Under the pieces are notes generated by a model. That model searched no databases, was not told where the DNA came from, and saw nothing but the letters and a program-made list of their open reading frames with translations. A stretch of DNA of 38,929 bases from Ilumatobacteraceae bacterium (lineage in GTDB: Bacteria > Actinomycetota > Acidimicrobiia > Acidimicrobiales > Ilumatobacteraceae), in assembly GCA_021298195.1 (NCBI GenBank), contig JAJTEQ010000011.1, positions 1 through 38,929 of the forward strand, in the 5' to 3' direction. A program made the translations under genes and the position numbers. Positions within the stretch are counted from its first letter, which is position 1; each line of letters starts with the position of its first letter. Below are positions 8,315 through 19,115 of the stretch, piece after piece.

Positions 8315-8320
8315 GCCGCA

Positions 8321-8326
8321 AATCTA
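8321..8326 (-). promoter_or_regulatory. Leaderless-type -10 for the Dabb gene
   Basis: On the minus strand TAGATT is followed by TGCGGC and then ATG 8314, placing the transcript start at the start codon. Confidence 0.5.
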
Positions 8327-8408
8327 AACCGCGGTCACGAATCACCGTGCATTTACAGTGCATTCACCGTGGATGGTGACATGCGAGGAACAATCGGGTG
8401 ATTTCTCG

Positions 8409-8414
8409 TAACCT
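8409..8414 (+). promoter_or_regulatory. Leaderless-type -10 for murI
   Basis: TAACCT is followed by 7 nt and GTG 8422. The same hexamer and spacing occur before proS on the other strand. It would lie inside the gene if the upstream GTG 8398 were the start. Confidence 0.4.
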
Positions 8415-8421
8415 CTGCGAC

Positions 8422-9264
8422 GTGAACTCCACCGCCGACATCGCCGGACCGATCGGTCTGTTCGATTCCGGGTTCGGCGGCCTCACCGTGGCGCGCGCGG
8501 TCATCGACCTGCTTCCCCACGAGGACGTCATCTACATCGGCGACACCGGCCGTTATCCCTACGGTGACAAGGATCCCGGCGACGTGCGCTCCTACGCCCG
8601 CGAGTTGGCGTGGAGTCTGGTGCGTGATTTCGGAGCCAAGGCCATCGTGGTGGCCTGCAACACCGCCGCGGCCGCGTTGCCGGTGCACGAACTGGAGGCC
8701 GAGTTCGCCGCCGAGGGTTTGAGCGTGCCCATCCTCGGTGTCATCGAACCGGGTGCACGCGCGTTGGTGCACTCCACCCGTTCGGGCGACATCGGAGTCA
8801 TCGGCACCATCGGCACCATCGGGTCGGGTGCCTACGACCGCGCGGTGGCCCGAGCCGGAATCGGCGCCACCATCCGCCTCACCAGCGCCGCCTGTCCGGG
8901 CTTCGTGGAGTTCGTCGAACGCGGTCGTACGTCGGGACCCGAGGTCGTCCTGCTCGCCGAGCGTTTGTTGGCGCCCATCAGAGACGCCAAGGTGGACGCA
9001 CTGTTGCTGGGTTGCACGCACTACCCCTACCTCGCGCGCGTCATCACCGAGGTTCTCGGAAGCGACGTGATCCTGGTGTCCTCGGCCGACGAGACGGCGT
9101 TCGCACTGCGCGAGCAACTCGGTGACACGGGACTGTTGCGTTCGGACGACCACGAGCCTCGGCATCGATTCATGTCCAGTGGCGACGTCTCGTGGTTCCA
9201 GACTCTCGGTCAGAAACTGTTGGGGCCCGAGTTGGCCAACGCCGAAACCTGGACCCCTCGCTGA
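8422..9264 (+). CDS. murI: Glutamate racemase
   Basis: MurI makes D-glutamate for peptidoglycan. The N-terminal signature [14 protein letters not shown] is present, as are both catalytic cysteines, in VVACNTAAA and LLLGCTHYP. Two starts are possible. GTG 8422 (280 aa) follows a TAACCT -10 by 7 nt and fits the leaderless pattern in this window. GTG 8398 (288 aa) follows GAGGA (8386-8390) by 7 nt, but its extra residues look atypical. I prefer 8422 without certainty. murI, rph and rdgB follow one another as in Mycobacterium. Confidence 0.93.
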   Translation: MNSTADIAGPIGLFDSGFGGLTVARAVIDLLPHEDVIYIGDTGRYPYGDKDPGDVRSYARELAWSLVRDFGAKAIVVACNTAAAALPVHELEAEFAAEGLSVPILGVIEPGARALVHSTRSGDIGVIGTIGTIGSGAYDRAVARAGIGATIRLTSAACPGFVEFVERGRTSGPEVVLLAERLLAPIRDAKVDALLLGCTHYPYLARVITEVLGSDVILVSSADETAFALREQLGDTGLLRSDDHEPRHRFMSSGDVSWFQTLGQKLLGPELANAETWTPR

Positions 9265-9319
9265 GAACGAACGATCGAACCCGATCACGACCGACATCAC
9301 CAAGAGCAACGGAGAAGAC

Positions 9320-10084
9320 ATGAGCAACACCGGACACCGCGCCGACGGACGCCACCACGACGAACTTCGACCCCTGTCGTTCGAGCGCGACTTCACCGAG
9401 ATGGCCGCCGGCAGTGTGCTGGTGTCCTTCGGTCGCACGCGCGTGCTGTGCACCGCCAGCATCGACGAGGACGTGCCCCGTTGGATGAAGAACAGCGGCA
9501 AGGGCTGGGTGACCGCGGAATACTCGATGCTCCCGGGCTCGTCGCCCGAGCGCGTCGACCGCGAGGCCGCCAAGGGCAAGCAGAGCGGTCGCACCGTCGA
9601 GATCCAGAGGCTCATCGGGCGCAGTCTTCGCGCCGCCTGCGACATGCGCCTGTTGGGCGAGCGACAGGTGGTGGTGGACTGTGACGTGCTGCAGGCCGAC
9701 GGTGGAACGCGAACGGCATCCATCTGCGGTGGTTACCTCGCTCTGCACGATGCCCTCACCCGATTGGTGCAGGCGGGCACCATCCCGGTTCATCCGCTCA
9801 CCTCCTTGTGCGCCGCCATCAGCGTGGGCATCGTCGGCGGAACGCCCGTGATCGACCTTCCCTACGTCGAGGACAGCGGAGCGGAAGTGGACATGAACGT
9901 GGTGATGTTGCGCGACACCTCGACCGGCGTCGCTCGTTTCGTCGAGGTGCAAGGCACCGCCGAGGGCATGGCCTTCACCCGTGGTGAACTGGACTCCCTG
10001 CTCGGCCTGGCCGAGAACGGACTCGCGGAGATCTTCGATCTGCAATCGCGTCTGATCGCCAGCGAGCCCCCGCGTCGCCCGTGA
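9320..10084 (+). CDS. rph: Ribonuclease PH
   Basis: The 254-aa product is a phosphorolytic 3'-5' exoribonuclease that trims tRNA 3' ends. The family core is clear: [40 protein letters not shown] and the C-terminal [10 protein letters not shown]. Length is normal. ATG 9320 has GGAGAAG (9311-9317) just upstream; the frame is open further upstream inside murI, but those residues do not resemble RNase PH. The stop overlaps the rdgB start by 4 nt (GTGA, 10081-10084). Confidence 0.95.
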   Translation: MSNTGHRADGRHHDELRPLSFERDFTEMAAGSVLVSFGRTRVLCTASIDEDVPRWMKNSGKGWVTAEYSMLPGSSPERVDREAAKGKQSGRTVEIQRLIGRSLRAACDMRLLGERQVVVDCDVLQADGGTRTASICGGYLALHDALTRLVQAGTIPVHPLTSLCAAISVGIVGGTPVIDLPYVEDSGAEVDMNVVMLRDTSTGVARFVEVQGTAEGMAFTRGELDSLLGLAENGLAEIFDLQSRLIASEPPRRP

Positions 10085-10704
10085 CGTCGTCGGCGTCGGG
10101 CAACCGGCCGGTGTTGGTGTGCGCCTCGGCGAACCCCGACAAGGTGCGTGAGATCGAACAGATTCTCGTCGGCCTCGTCGACCTGCGACCGCGACCCGCC
10201 CACGTGCCCGACGTCGACGAGTCCGCCGACACGTTGGTGGGCAACGCGCGTCTCAAGGCCGAAGCCATTCGCGACGCCACTTCCATGGCCGCGGTGGCCG
10301 ACGACACCGGGTTGTTCGTGGCGGCGTTGCCCGGAGAGTTGGGTGTTCGCACCGCTCGTTACGCGGCGGATCAGCCGTCGCATGCGACCGACCCCTACGG
10401 AGCGAATCGTGCGAAGTTGCTACGGGCGCTCGCGAACGTCGACGACGACCGTGGTCGACGTGCCCGATTCGTCACCGTCGTCCTGGTGGCGTACCCCGAT
10501 GGCACGGAGCTGTTCGTGGAGGGGGAGTGCACGGGAACCATCGCTGCCGGGGAACGCGGCGAACGCGGCTTCGGATTCGATCCGTTGTTCGTTCCCGACG
10601 ACGGAGACGGACGCACCTTCGCGGAAATGAGCGACGACGAGAAGAATTCCTTGTCGCACCGAGCGCGCGCGTTCGCGGCGTTGGCCGAGGCGTTACGAGA
10701 TTGA
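10081..10704 (+). CDS. rdgB: XTP/dITP diphosphatase (Ham1/RdgB)
   Basis: The 207-aa product hydrolyses non-canonical purine triphosphates (XTP, dITP), keeping them out of DNA. Family motifs are [11 protein letters not shown] near the N terminus, [24 protein letters not shown] and [12 protein letters not shown]. Start GTG 10081 overlaps the rph stop, so translation is likely coupled. The gene converges with the D-threonine aldolase-like gene, leaving 4 nt between the stop codons. Confidence 0.93.
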   Translation: MTSSASGNRPVLVCASANPDKVREIEQILVGLVDLRPRPAHVPDVDESADTLVGNARLKAEAIRDATSMAAVADDTGLFVAALPGELGVRTARYAADQPSHATDPYGANRAKLLRALANVDDDRGRRARFVTVVLVAYPDGTELFVEGECTGTIAAGERGERGFGFDPLFVPDDGDGRTFAEMSDDEKNSLSHRARAFAALAEALRD

Positions 10705-10708
10705 CCGG

Positions 10709-11776
10709 TCACCAATGACGTAGGTCGACCGGCCACACCTCGGTCACCGCTTCGCCCCAACGAGGGACCACGTGAATGTCGGCGTGCAGGGCGATGGTGG
10801 GGTCGATGTGCGCGGGCTGCACCGCCACACGGTCGCCGATGGACGGTAGCGAGCCATCGTTCATCGAGAACGTGGTGTGCTCGTCGCTGCAGAACCACAC
10901 CACCGCATCGTCGATGTGCGGGTTGCCGTGGTCCATACCCAACGATTTCAGGCCCACGTCGATGACGGCCCACGATCCGGAATCGCGTGACGCGGTGGAG
11001 ATCACGGTGCCCACGACGTACAGGGCCTGTTCGAAGGGGAGTGGTTGCGCTCCGTAACTGGAGTCCATCAACGCGTAGCTTCCGGCCTGCACCTCGTTGA
11101 CTCGACCCAACACGGGATCGTCGGGGTCGAACGCGTGGTAGGTGCCGGTGCCTCCGGCCGAGATGATGCGGCACTCTTCTCCGGCCACGTCGATCAGCGA
11201 GTCGAACGCCTCCACCAACGAGCTCATGCTCGCCTTGACCTTGCGTGGTTTGTCGTCCTCGGGAACGGTCATCAGATGACCCTCGTAGCCCATCACCCCG
11301 CGCACGGTCAGTCCAGCCGCCAGAGCGCGCTGGGCCAGCGAGCGAGCATCCTCGGGAGCGCATCCGCAGCGGGGCAAACCCACGTTCACGTCGATCAACA
11401 CGTGACGTAGTCCGGCGGCCGCCGCCAGGTCGACGGTCATGGTCGAGTCCACCGCCACCGTCACCATGATCCCGGTCTCGCGTTCGGCCGCCGCCATCGC
11501 CGCCAACCGGTGCGGATCGACGGATTCGTTCGCCAGCAGCAGATCCTTACCGACACCGGCCCGGGCCATGCCGACCACCTCGCGGGGTGTGGCGCAGGTG
11601 AAGGATCGATGTCCGACCTCCACTTGACGACGCGCGATTCCGGTGCACTTGTGGGCCTTGACGTGCGGACGCAAGGTGGCGCCGGGTCGGGTCGTCGCCA
11701 TGGTGGCGAGATTTCGTTCCAGAACCTCGAGGCTCAGCACGAGGGCGGGGGTGGGCAAATCGGGGAGCCGTGCCAT
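10709..11776 (-). CDS. D-threonine aldolase / D-serine dehydratase-like PLP enzyme
   Basis: The 355-aa product has an alanine-racemase-like PLP barrel with the lysine in RPHVKAHK near the N terminus and a C-terminal beta domain. The metal-binding segment reads AHIDPTIALHAD: H-x-D is the pattern of D-threonine aldolases, whereas eukaryotic-type D-serine dehydratases have H-x-C. A D-3-hydroxy-amino-acid aldolase is therefore favoured, with substrate undetermined. ATG 11776 lies only 13 nt after the 3' end of tRNA-Leu on the same strand; AGAGGG lies directly before the ATG, and TAGACA occupies the position of a leaderless -10. The gene may be transcribed with the tRNA or from its own weak promoter. 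Confidence 0.8.
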   Translation of the reverse strand: MARLPDLPTPALVLSLEVLERNLATMATTRPGATLRPHVKAHKCTGIARRQVEVGHRSFTCATPREVVGMARAGVGKDLLLANESVDPHRLAAMAAAERETGIMVTVAVDSTMTVDLAAAAGLRHVLIDVNVGLPRCGCAPEDARSLAQRALAAGLTVRGVMGYEGHLMTVPEDDKPRKVKASMSSLVEAFDSLIDVAGEECRIISAGGTGTYHAFDPDDPVLGRVNEVQAGSYALMDSSYGAQPLPFEQALYVVGTVISTASRDSGSWAVIDVGLKSLGMDHGNPHIDDAVVWFCSDEHTTFSMNDGSLPSIGDRVAVQPAHIDPTIALHADIHVVPRWGEAVTEVWPVDLRHW

Positions 11777-11789
11777 CCCTCTTGTCTAG

Positions 11790-11871
11790 TGCGGGCGGAG
11801 GGACTTGAACCCACACTCCTTGCGGAACAGGAACCTAAATCCTGCGCGTCTGCCAGTTTCGCCACGCCCGC
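11790..11871 (-). tRNA. tRNA-Leu (anticodon UAG)
   Basis: The minus strand folds as a class II tRNA. The acceptor stem is GCGGGCG (11871-11865) with CGCCCGC (11797-11791) and discriminator A (11790). The anticodon stem CAGGA/TCCTG encloses loop TTTAGGT, giving anticodon UAG, which reads CUA. A long variable arm (TCC-GCAA-GGA) is typical of leucine tRNA. The T loop is TTCAAGT. The T stem GTGGG/CCCTC contains one U-U mismatch (expected pair 50-64), which is unusual. CCA is not encoded; ACTA follows the acceptor stem. Confidence 0.93.
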
Positions 11872-11889
11872 GCGTGCCGTGCGTGCCAC

Positions 11890-11899
11890 AGGCTACGGT
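11890..11899. promoter_or_regulatory. Overlapping divergent -10 elements (tRNA-Leu and EthD-like gene)
   Basis: Plus strand: TACGGT (11894-11899), 6 nt, then ATG 11906. Minus strand: TAGCCT (11895-11890), about 18 nt before the tRNA 5' end. The two hexamers share the base pairs 11894-11895, so both polymerases cannot bind at once. Confidence 0.45.
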
Positions 11900-11905
11900 C
11901 TGCCC

Positions 11906-12196
11906 ATGATCAAAGTGAGCGTCTACTACCCGTCCTCCGAGGGCTCCACCTTCGACCACGACTACTACCGCACCACGCACGTTCCGTTGGCCGCCAAGGC
12001 CTGGAATCCCACGTCGACCGTCATCGACAAGGGCGTCAACGGCCCCTACGTCGCCGCGGTGCACATGACGTTCGATTCGATGGAGGCGATGGGTGCGGCG
12101 TTGGGCTCACCGTTGACCGCCGAGGTTCAGGCTGACGTGCCGAACTACACCAACATCGTTCCGGTGATGCAGATCTCCGAGATCGTCGACGGCTGA
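11906..12196 (+). CDS. EthD-family small protein
   Basis: The 96-aa product begins MIKVSVYYPSSEGSTFDHDYY and contains TTHVPLA, the dimeric ferredoxin-like EthD pattern. EthD proteins are small and mostly of unknown activity. ATG 11906 follows TACGGT by exactly 6 nt and has no ribosome binding site, so a leaderless transcript is inferred. The gene ends convergently with the SufR-like regulator inside a shared hairpin. Confidence 0.8.
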   Translation: MIKVSVYYPSSEGSTFDHDYYRTTHVPLAAKAWNPTSTVIDKGVNGPYVAAVHMTFDSMEAMGAALGSPLTAEVQADVPNYTNIVPVMQISEIVDG

Positions 12197-12219
12197 TTCG
12201 GCGGCATTCGAATCAGTCG
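12190..12219. terminator. Bidirectional hairpin spanning two convergent stop codons
   Basis: CTGATTCG (12193-12200) pairs with CGAATCAG (12209-12216) around an 8-nt loop; three more pairs (one G-U) extend the stem to 12190/12219. Both TGA stop codons lie in the stem. No U-tract follows on either strand. It is likely a shared transcript end. Confidence 0.5.
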
Positions 12220-12887
12220 ACGGGGGCGATGCGATAGCTGCATCGTCCGTCGCCTGACATGGCGTGTCGGGTGCGCTCGATCGAGACACCCACACCCAAC
12301 GCGGACCGGAACACCACCAATTCCGATTCGCACAACGACGCGCACGAACGGGCCGCGTCGCTGATCGCACAGTGGTGTTCGGTGAGAATCACGGAACCGT
12401 CGTCGCAGGACGACGCCTCCGCGCGGTATCCCTCGAGGTCGCGCTGCCGCGCGAGGTTCGTGACGCGTTCGATCAACGGCCCGCCCCCGATCGTTTCCCG
12501 GTAGTTCGTCGCTTGTTGTTCGCCGCGGCGAGCGAGCACGCGCTCCAGTGCCTCCGAGCCCAGTTCGGTGCGGATCGCCAGCAACAGATCCACGGCCAGG
12601 TCGTCGTGGCGATCGGGAAAGGCGGTGGGGAAGACGTCGACGATCGACGGCGAGCCGTCACGGTCGAGGGTCCAACGCATGGCCGGCCGACCTCGGTGGC
12701 GCGCGTCAGGGGAATGGTCCCCGGTGTCGCGGCGAACCACACCGTCGGCTTCCAGCTGTTCGAGATGCTGGCGCATGGCGGCATCGCTGACGCCCATCAG
12801 ACGAGCGAGGTCGGGGGCGGTGGCCGAAGAGACGGTCTGGAGGTGTTCGACGACGCGCCGCTTCGTTCCACCGCTGACATTGGTCAC
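12213..12887 (-). CDS. SufR-like winged-helix regulator with cysteine cluster
   Basis: The 224-aa product has an N-terminal winged helix (about 8-75: VSSATAPDLARLMGVSDAAMRQHLEQLEADGVV, then a basic RGRPAMRW wing). The C-terminal domain carries cysteines at 161, 173, 182, 186 and 216. C173-x12-C186 and a late C216 followed by SYRIAP resemble the Fe-S-binding end of SufR, a repressor of Fe-S assembly genes. One ligand position of the cyanobacterial pattern is not matched, so cluster binding is inferred. GTG 12887 lies 6 nt after TAGCCT on its strand. It diverges from two PLP enzyme genes, with an inverted repeat between them. No suf genes are in the window. Confidence 0.72.
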   Translation of the reverse strand: MTNVSGGTKRRVVEHLQTVSSATAPDLARLMGVSDAAMRQHLEQLEADGVVRRDTGDHSPDARHRGRPAMRWTLDRDGSPSIVDVFPTAFPDRHDDLAVDLLLAIRTELGSEALERVLARRGEQQATNYRETIGGGPLIERVTNLARQRDLEGYRAEASSCDDGSVILTEHHCAISDAARSCASLCESELVVFRSALGVGVSIERTRHAMSGDGRCSYRIAPVD

Positions 12888-12893
12888 GTCGGC

Positions 12894-12899
12894 AGGCTA
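12894..12899 (-). promoter_or_regulatory. Leaderless-type -10 for the SufR-like gene
   Basis: On the minus strand TAGCCT is followed by GCCGAC and then GTG 12887. The identical hexamer occurs before tRNA-Leu and rpsB. Confidence 0.5.
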
Positions 12900-12900
12900 A

Positions 12901-12936
12901 CCGAATATCGCAAGTCGTCACTTGGTAAATGTTCGG
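12901..12936. promoter_or_regulatory. Nested inverted repeat, operator candidate
   Basis: CAAGT (12911-12915) and ACTTG (12920-12924) form an inverted repeat with a 4-nt centre. CCGAA (12901-12905) and TTCGG (12932-12936) form a second one, centred within 1 nt of the first. It sits just upstream of the regulator's -10 and about 30 bp upstream of the -10 of the divergent PLP gene, where a repressor could control both. Confidence 0.4.
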
Positions 12937-12965
12937 ACCAGCACGGCTTTCGGGCGATCCTTTGA

Positions 12966-12971
12966 CAAACT
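12966..12971 (+). promoter_or_regulatory. Leaderless-type -10 for the 513-aa PLP enzyme
   Basis: CAAACT is followed by 6 nt (GTAAAG) and GTG 12978. AAAGG directly before the GTG is too close to be a normal ribosome binding site. Confidence 0.35.
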
Positions 12972-12977
12972 GTAAAG

Positions 12978-14519
<1,542 letters not shown>

Positions 14520-14532
14520 TCCGGTCGCGGCG

Positions 14533-15797
<1,265 letters not shown>

Positions 15798-15801
<4 letters not shown>

Positions 15802-16319
15802 GACGCGGCGTCGACCTCGCGCAGGTTTCCGTCGTCGACGTCGTAGACGAACCCCCGGATGTGCAGTTTGTGGGCGATGAACGGGCTCAGTCGCAGACGA
15901 TTCATGTTCTGGCGGACGCTCTGCACCGGATCGCGGAACGACTCGAGGGCCCACCAGGGCCGGATGCCGCACTCTTTTTCGATCTCGTGCTTGAAGTCGT
16001 CCTCGTTCACCTTTTGGAGCCCGCAGTTGGTGTGATGGACGAGGATCACCTCGCGCGTGCCCAGCAAGCGTTGCGACAACACCAGCGAACGAATGACGTC
16101 GTCGGTGACCACACCGCCGGCGTTGCGAATGATGTGCGCATCACCGTGGGCCATGCCGAGCATCTGGAAGATGTCCATTCGACTGTCCATGCAGGCCACC
16201 ACGGCCAGGTGGCGCCGAGGCGAGAGGGCCAGTCCGTGGTCGGCGAATTCGGCGGCGAAACGGCGGTTGTTGGCGACGAGTTCGTCGGCATTCGGTGTGA
16301 ATTGTTCGGGGCTCGCCAC
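15798..16319 (-). CDS. Beta-class carbonic anhydrase
   Basis: The 173-aa product interconverts CO2 and bicarbonate. Zinc ligands are C43 (in ACMDSRMD), H96 and C99 (in HHTNCG); the D45-R47 dyad of CxDxR is intact, so the enzyme should be active. The short size resembles type II/Rv1284-like beta enzymes. GTG 16319 follows CAGAAT by exactly 6 nt on its strand. It diverges from clpP with 37 nt between the starts. Confidence 0.9.
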
Positions 16320-16325
16320 TCCGAC

Positions 16326-16331
16326 ATTCTG
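16326..16331 (-). promoter_or_regulatory. Leaderless-type -10 for carbonic anhydrase
   Basis: On the minus strand CAGAAT is followed by GTCGGA and GTG 16319. It faces away from the clpP -10 at 16345. Confidence 0.4.
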
Positions 16332-16344
16332 CCTCGTCCAGGGC

Positions 16345-16350
16345 TAGTCT
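16345..16350 (+). promoter_or_regulatory. Leaderless-type -10 for clpP
   Basis: TAGTCT is followed by CGATGC and ATG 16357. No ribosome binding site is present. Confidence 0.5.
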
Positions 16351-16356
16351 CGATGC

Positions 16357-16959
16357 ATGACCTCCGACATGATTCCCGGACGCCCGATGAACCTCGACGC
16401 CGGTGATCCCGGTCGCGCCGACATCTTCACCCGGCTCCTCAAGAATCGCGTGGTCATGCTGGGTACCGACGTGAACGACGACATCGCCAATCAGATCTGC
16501 GCCCAATTGCTCTACCTCGAGGGCGAGGATGCCGACGCCGACATCTGGTTGTACATCAACAGCCCCGGTGGTTCGGTCACCGCCGGTATGGCCATCTACG
16601 ACACCATGCAGTTCGTCAGTTGTGACGTGGCCACCGTGTGCATGGGCTTGGCGGCGTCGATGGGTCAGTTCCTGCTCACCGCGGGCGCCACGGGCAAGCG
16701 TTACACACTCCCCAACGCCCGCATCATGATGCACCAGCCTCTCGCGGGTTTGCGCGGTCAGGCCACCGACATCTCCATTCAGGTCGAGCAACTCGGGTAC
16801 ACCAAGAAGCGCATGGCCGAATTGACCGCTTTCCACAGTGGCCAAACCCTCGAGCGCATTCAGGCCGACGCCGAGCGCGACCGGTGGTTCACCGCCGAGC
16901 AGGCCAAGGAATACGGTCTGGTCGACAAGGTCATCTTGAAGCGCGGCGAGATCCTCTGA
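16357..16959 (+). CDS. clpP: ATP-dependent Clp protease proteolytic subunit
   Basis: The 200-aa product has the full catalytic triad: S101 (GLAASMGQ), H126 (MMHQP) and D175 (ERDRWF). INSPGGSV and the handle region are intact. ClpP forms a barrel that degrades proteins fed by ClpX or ClpC. Actinobacteria usually have a clpP1-clpP2-clpX locus; here a single clpP stands alone between carbonic anhydrase and a lipoprotein, so it is probably a paralogue of such a locus elsewhere (inference). Confidence 0.93.
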   Translation: MTSDMIPGRPMNLDAGDPGRADIFTRLLKNRVVMLGTDVNDDIANQICAQLLYLEGEDADADIWLYINSPGGSVTAGMAIYDTMQFVSCDVATVCMGLAASMGQFLLTAGATGKRYTLPNARIMMHQPLAGLRGQATDISIQVEQLGYTKKRMAELTAFHSGQTLERIQADAERDRWFTAEQAKEYGLVDKVILKRGEIL

Positions 16960-16969
16960 TTCGTCAGGG
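16954..16969. terminator. UUCG hairpin spanning two convergent stop codons
   Basis: CTCTGA (16954-16959) pairs with TCAGGG (16964-16969), including one G-U pair, around a TTCG tetraloop. The clpP stop and the lipoprotein stop form the top of the stem. No U-tract follows. Confidence 0.4.
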
Positions 16970-17416
16970 CGCCACGGTGGTGGTGTCCGTCACGGGAACC
17001 GTCGTGTCCGGTCCCTCGATGCCGATCACGTCCGGCATGTCGACGCCACAGGTCGACTCCACCCATGTTGCCACCGCGCGGGCACTTCGTTCGGCCGTGT
17101 AGGCCGCATCGGCCAGGTCCTGTCGGCTGCGCGGATCCTCGAAGTCGACGTCCTCGGCGGAGCGCAGGAGTTCGGTGATGACGTGCCAATCGTCGCGAAT
17201 GGCCAACGGCGTGATCTCGTCCAACTTCTCGTAGCGATCGACGAGGTCACCGATCTCCTCGGAGGTCGAGAGTGGTCCACCAAGGCCGGCCACCGACTCG
17301 GACAGTTCCCCGCAGAACCGGGCTCCGCTGCGGTCGGTGTCGCTGCACGCCACCAACGTCGACGCGACAGCGACGACGAGACAGACGGTCGTGGTGAAGC
17401 GATCGCGAGCACGCAT
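16964..17416 (-). CDS. Small secreted lipoprotein, function unknown
   Basis: The 150-aa product has an arginine-bearing N terminus, a hydrophobic stretch and a lipobox LVAC (cysteine 24), followed by a polar, acidic, helical domain with two further cysteines (FCGEL and STCGVD) that could form a disulfide. It ends in a threonine/proline-rich tail. It would be lipidated and exposed outside the membrane. The domain is not recognised. The minus-strand sequence GAGAAT lies 8 nt before ATG 17416, a possible -10 giving a nearly leaderless transcript. It diverges from comM. Confidence 0.72.
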   Translation of the reverse strand: MRARDRFTTTVCLVVAVASTLVACSDTDRSGARFCGELSESVAGLGGPLSTSEEIGDLVDRYEKLDEITPLAIRDDWHVITELLRSAEDVDFEDPRSRQDLADAAYTAERSARAVATWVESTCGVDMPDVIGIEGPDTTVPVTDTTTVAP

Positions 17417-17543
17417 GAGTCGTCATTCTCTCAGGTCGTCCATCGGGAATCCGGTCACATCGTTCGACGCGTCCTCGCCGGTCGTCGTACCGAGTCGCAC
17501 ACACGACGTCATGCCGGACATCCGGCCAGAACGCGAGGTACGC

Positions 17544-19115
17544 ATGCTCTCCACGATTCGCTCGGCCAGTGTCATGGGCTCCCAGGGGGCATCGGTCCAC
17601 GTCGAGGTGCACATCGGGGTCGGACTGCCGACGTTCACCATTCTCGGGCGTCCCGACGACACGTGTCGCGAGTCGCGCGACCGCATTCGTACCGCCGTCC
17701 TGTCGAGCGGGTTCCACTGGCCCTCTCATCGCATCACGGTGAACCTGGCGCCGTCCACGCATCGCAAGACCGGTACGGCGCTCGACGCGGCCATGGCCGT
17801 GGCCATCCTCGTCGCCGACGGGCAGATTCCGCCCGAGGTGGTGGACGGACTCGCGCTGATCGGCGAACTCGGTCTCGACGGTCGTCTGCGACCGGTCTCG
17901 GGCGTGGCGCCGATGGTGATGTCGTTGGTGCACGACACCGACGGTGACCTCGACGACGATCGACCGTTCATGTCCCCGTTGCGTGGTGTGGTGGTCCCGG
18001 TCGGCAACGTGGACGAGGCCCGCATCGCCAAACCCCCGTCGTTGCGCTCCGTGCGCACGTTGCGGGAATTGGTCGAGTGTTTGGTCGGTTGCGAGCCATG
18101 GCCCGATCTCCCGCCACCGGCCACCCCTCGGGCCCTCGCACCGCTGCCGGATCTGGCCGACGTTCGTGGTCAGGATGCCGCACGTTTGGGTCTGGAACTG
18201 TCCGCCGCCGGCGGGCACCACGTGCTCCTCGTGGGTCCGCCCGGATCCGGCAAGACGATGCTGGCTCGACGATTGCCGGGATTGCTTCCGCCCCTCGACG
18301 ACGCGACGTCCTTGGATGCCACGCTCGTGCGATCGGCGGCCGGCGAGAAGCTGTCGGGTGACGGCTTGGTCACTGCGCCTCCTTTTCGCATGCCGCATCA
18401 TTCGGCGAGCACCATCTCCATCATCGGCGGTGGTTCCTCGTCGTTGCGACCCGGCGAGGTCAGTCTGGCCCACGGTGGCGTGTTGTTTCTCGACGAGTTG
18501 GGCGAGTTCGCACCCTCCACTCTCGACGCCCTGCGTCAACCGCTCGAGAGCGGTCGCATCCGCATCGACCGTGCGAACACCCGTCTGGAACTTCCCGCGC
18601 GGTTCACGTTGGTGGCCGCCACGAATCCGTGTCCGTGTGGGGGTGGAGCACCGGGTTCCTGCGAATGCGACGAGACCGCGTTGTCCAAGTATCGCCGACG
18701 ATTCAGCGGACCCTTCATGGACCGCTTCGACGTTCGGGTTCTGGTCCATCGTCCCCGGGTGGACGATCTGCTCGGCGAGAAAGCCGGTGAGAGCACGGCG
18801 GTGGTGCGCGAGCGGGTGATGCGAGCACGCGCCATCGCGCTCGAGCGGCAGGGATCGTTGAACGCGTTCCTCACCGGCGACGAACTGGATCGCTTCGCAC
18901 CGGTGAACGAGCGGGGCATGGCGCTGTTGCGCGCCGAACTGGAGGCCGGTCGACTCACCGGTCGCGGGTTGCATCGCATCCGGCGGGTGGCGCGCACCAT
19001 CGCCGACCGCGAGAGCGAATCCGAGCGCATCGACGAATTCCACGTTGCCGCGGCATTGGCTCTGCGGGCTCGTATCGCTCCTCGGCGCGGTGACGACGTG
19101 CGACGAGTGACATGA
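17544..19115 (+). CDS. comM: ComM-type AAA+ ATPase (YifB / magnesium chelatase-like)
   Basis: The 523-aa product begins MLSTIRSASVMG, the usual start of this family, then a ChlI-like N-terminal domain (GLPTFTILGRPD), Walker A GPPGSGKT (about 231-238), a catalytic segment around LFLDELGEF, and the four-cysteine NPCPCGGGAPGSCECD insertion. ComM is a hexameric helicase that promotes branch migration during natural transformation. ATG 17544 has GAGG (17535-17538) upstream; the frame is open to 17337 but the extra residues do not resemble the family. Its stop overlaps the dprA start (ATGA, 19112-19115), as expected for a DNA-uptake pair. Confidence 0.9.
   Translation: MLSTIRSASVMGSQGASVHVEVHIGVGLPTFTILGRPDDTCRESRDRIRTAVLSSGFHWPSHRITVNLAPSTHRKTGTALDAAMAVAILVADGQIPPEVVDGLALIGELGLDGRLRPVSGVAPMVMSLVHDTDGDLDDDRPFMSPLRGVVVPVGNVDEARIAKPPSLRSVRTLRELVECLVGCEPWPDLPPPATPRALAPLPDLADVRGQDAARLGLELSAAGGHHVLLVGPPGSGKTMLARRLPGLLPPLDDATSLDATLVRSAAGEKLSGDGLVTAPPFRMPHHSASTISIIGGGSSSLRPGEVSLAHGGVLFLDELGEFAPSTLDALRQPLESGRIRIDRANTRLELPARFTLVAATNPCPCGGGAPGSCECDETALSKYRRRFSGPFMDRFDVRVLVHRPRVDDLLGEKAGESTAVVRERVMRARAIALERQGSLNAFLTGDELDRFAPVNERGMALLRAELEAGRLTGRGLHRIRRVARTIADRESESERIDEFHVAAALALRARIAPRRGDDVRRVT

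Noticed and set aside
10702-10711. Palindrome TGACCGGTCA over the rdgB and aldolase stop codons as a terminator
   Set aside because: As a hairpin it has only the 3 bp that any TGA/TCA pair gives, with a 4-nt loop; too weak.
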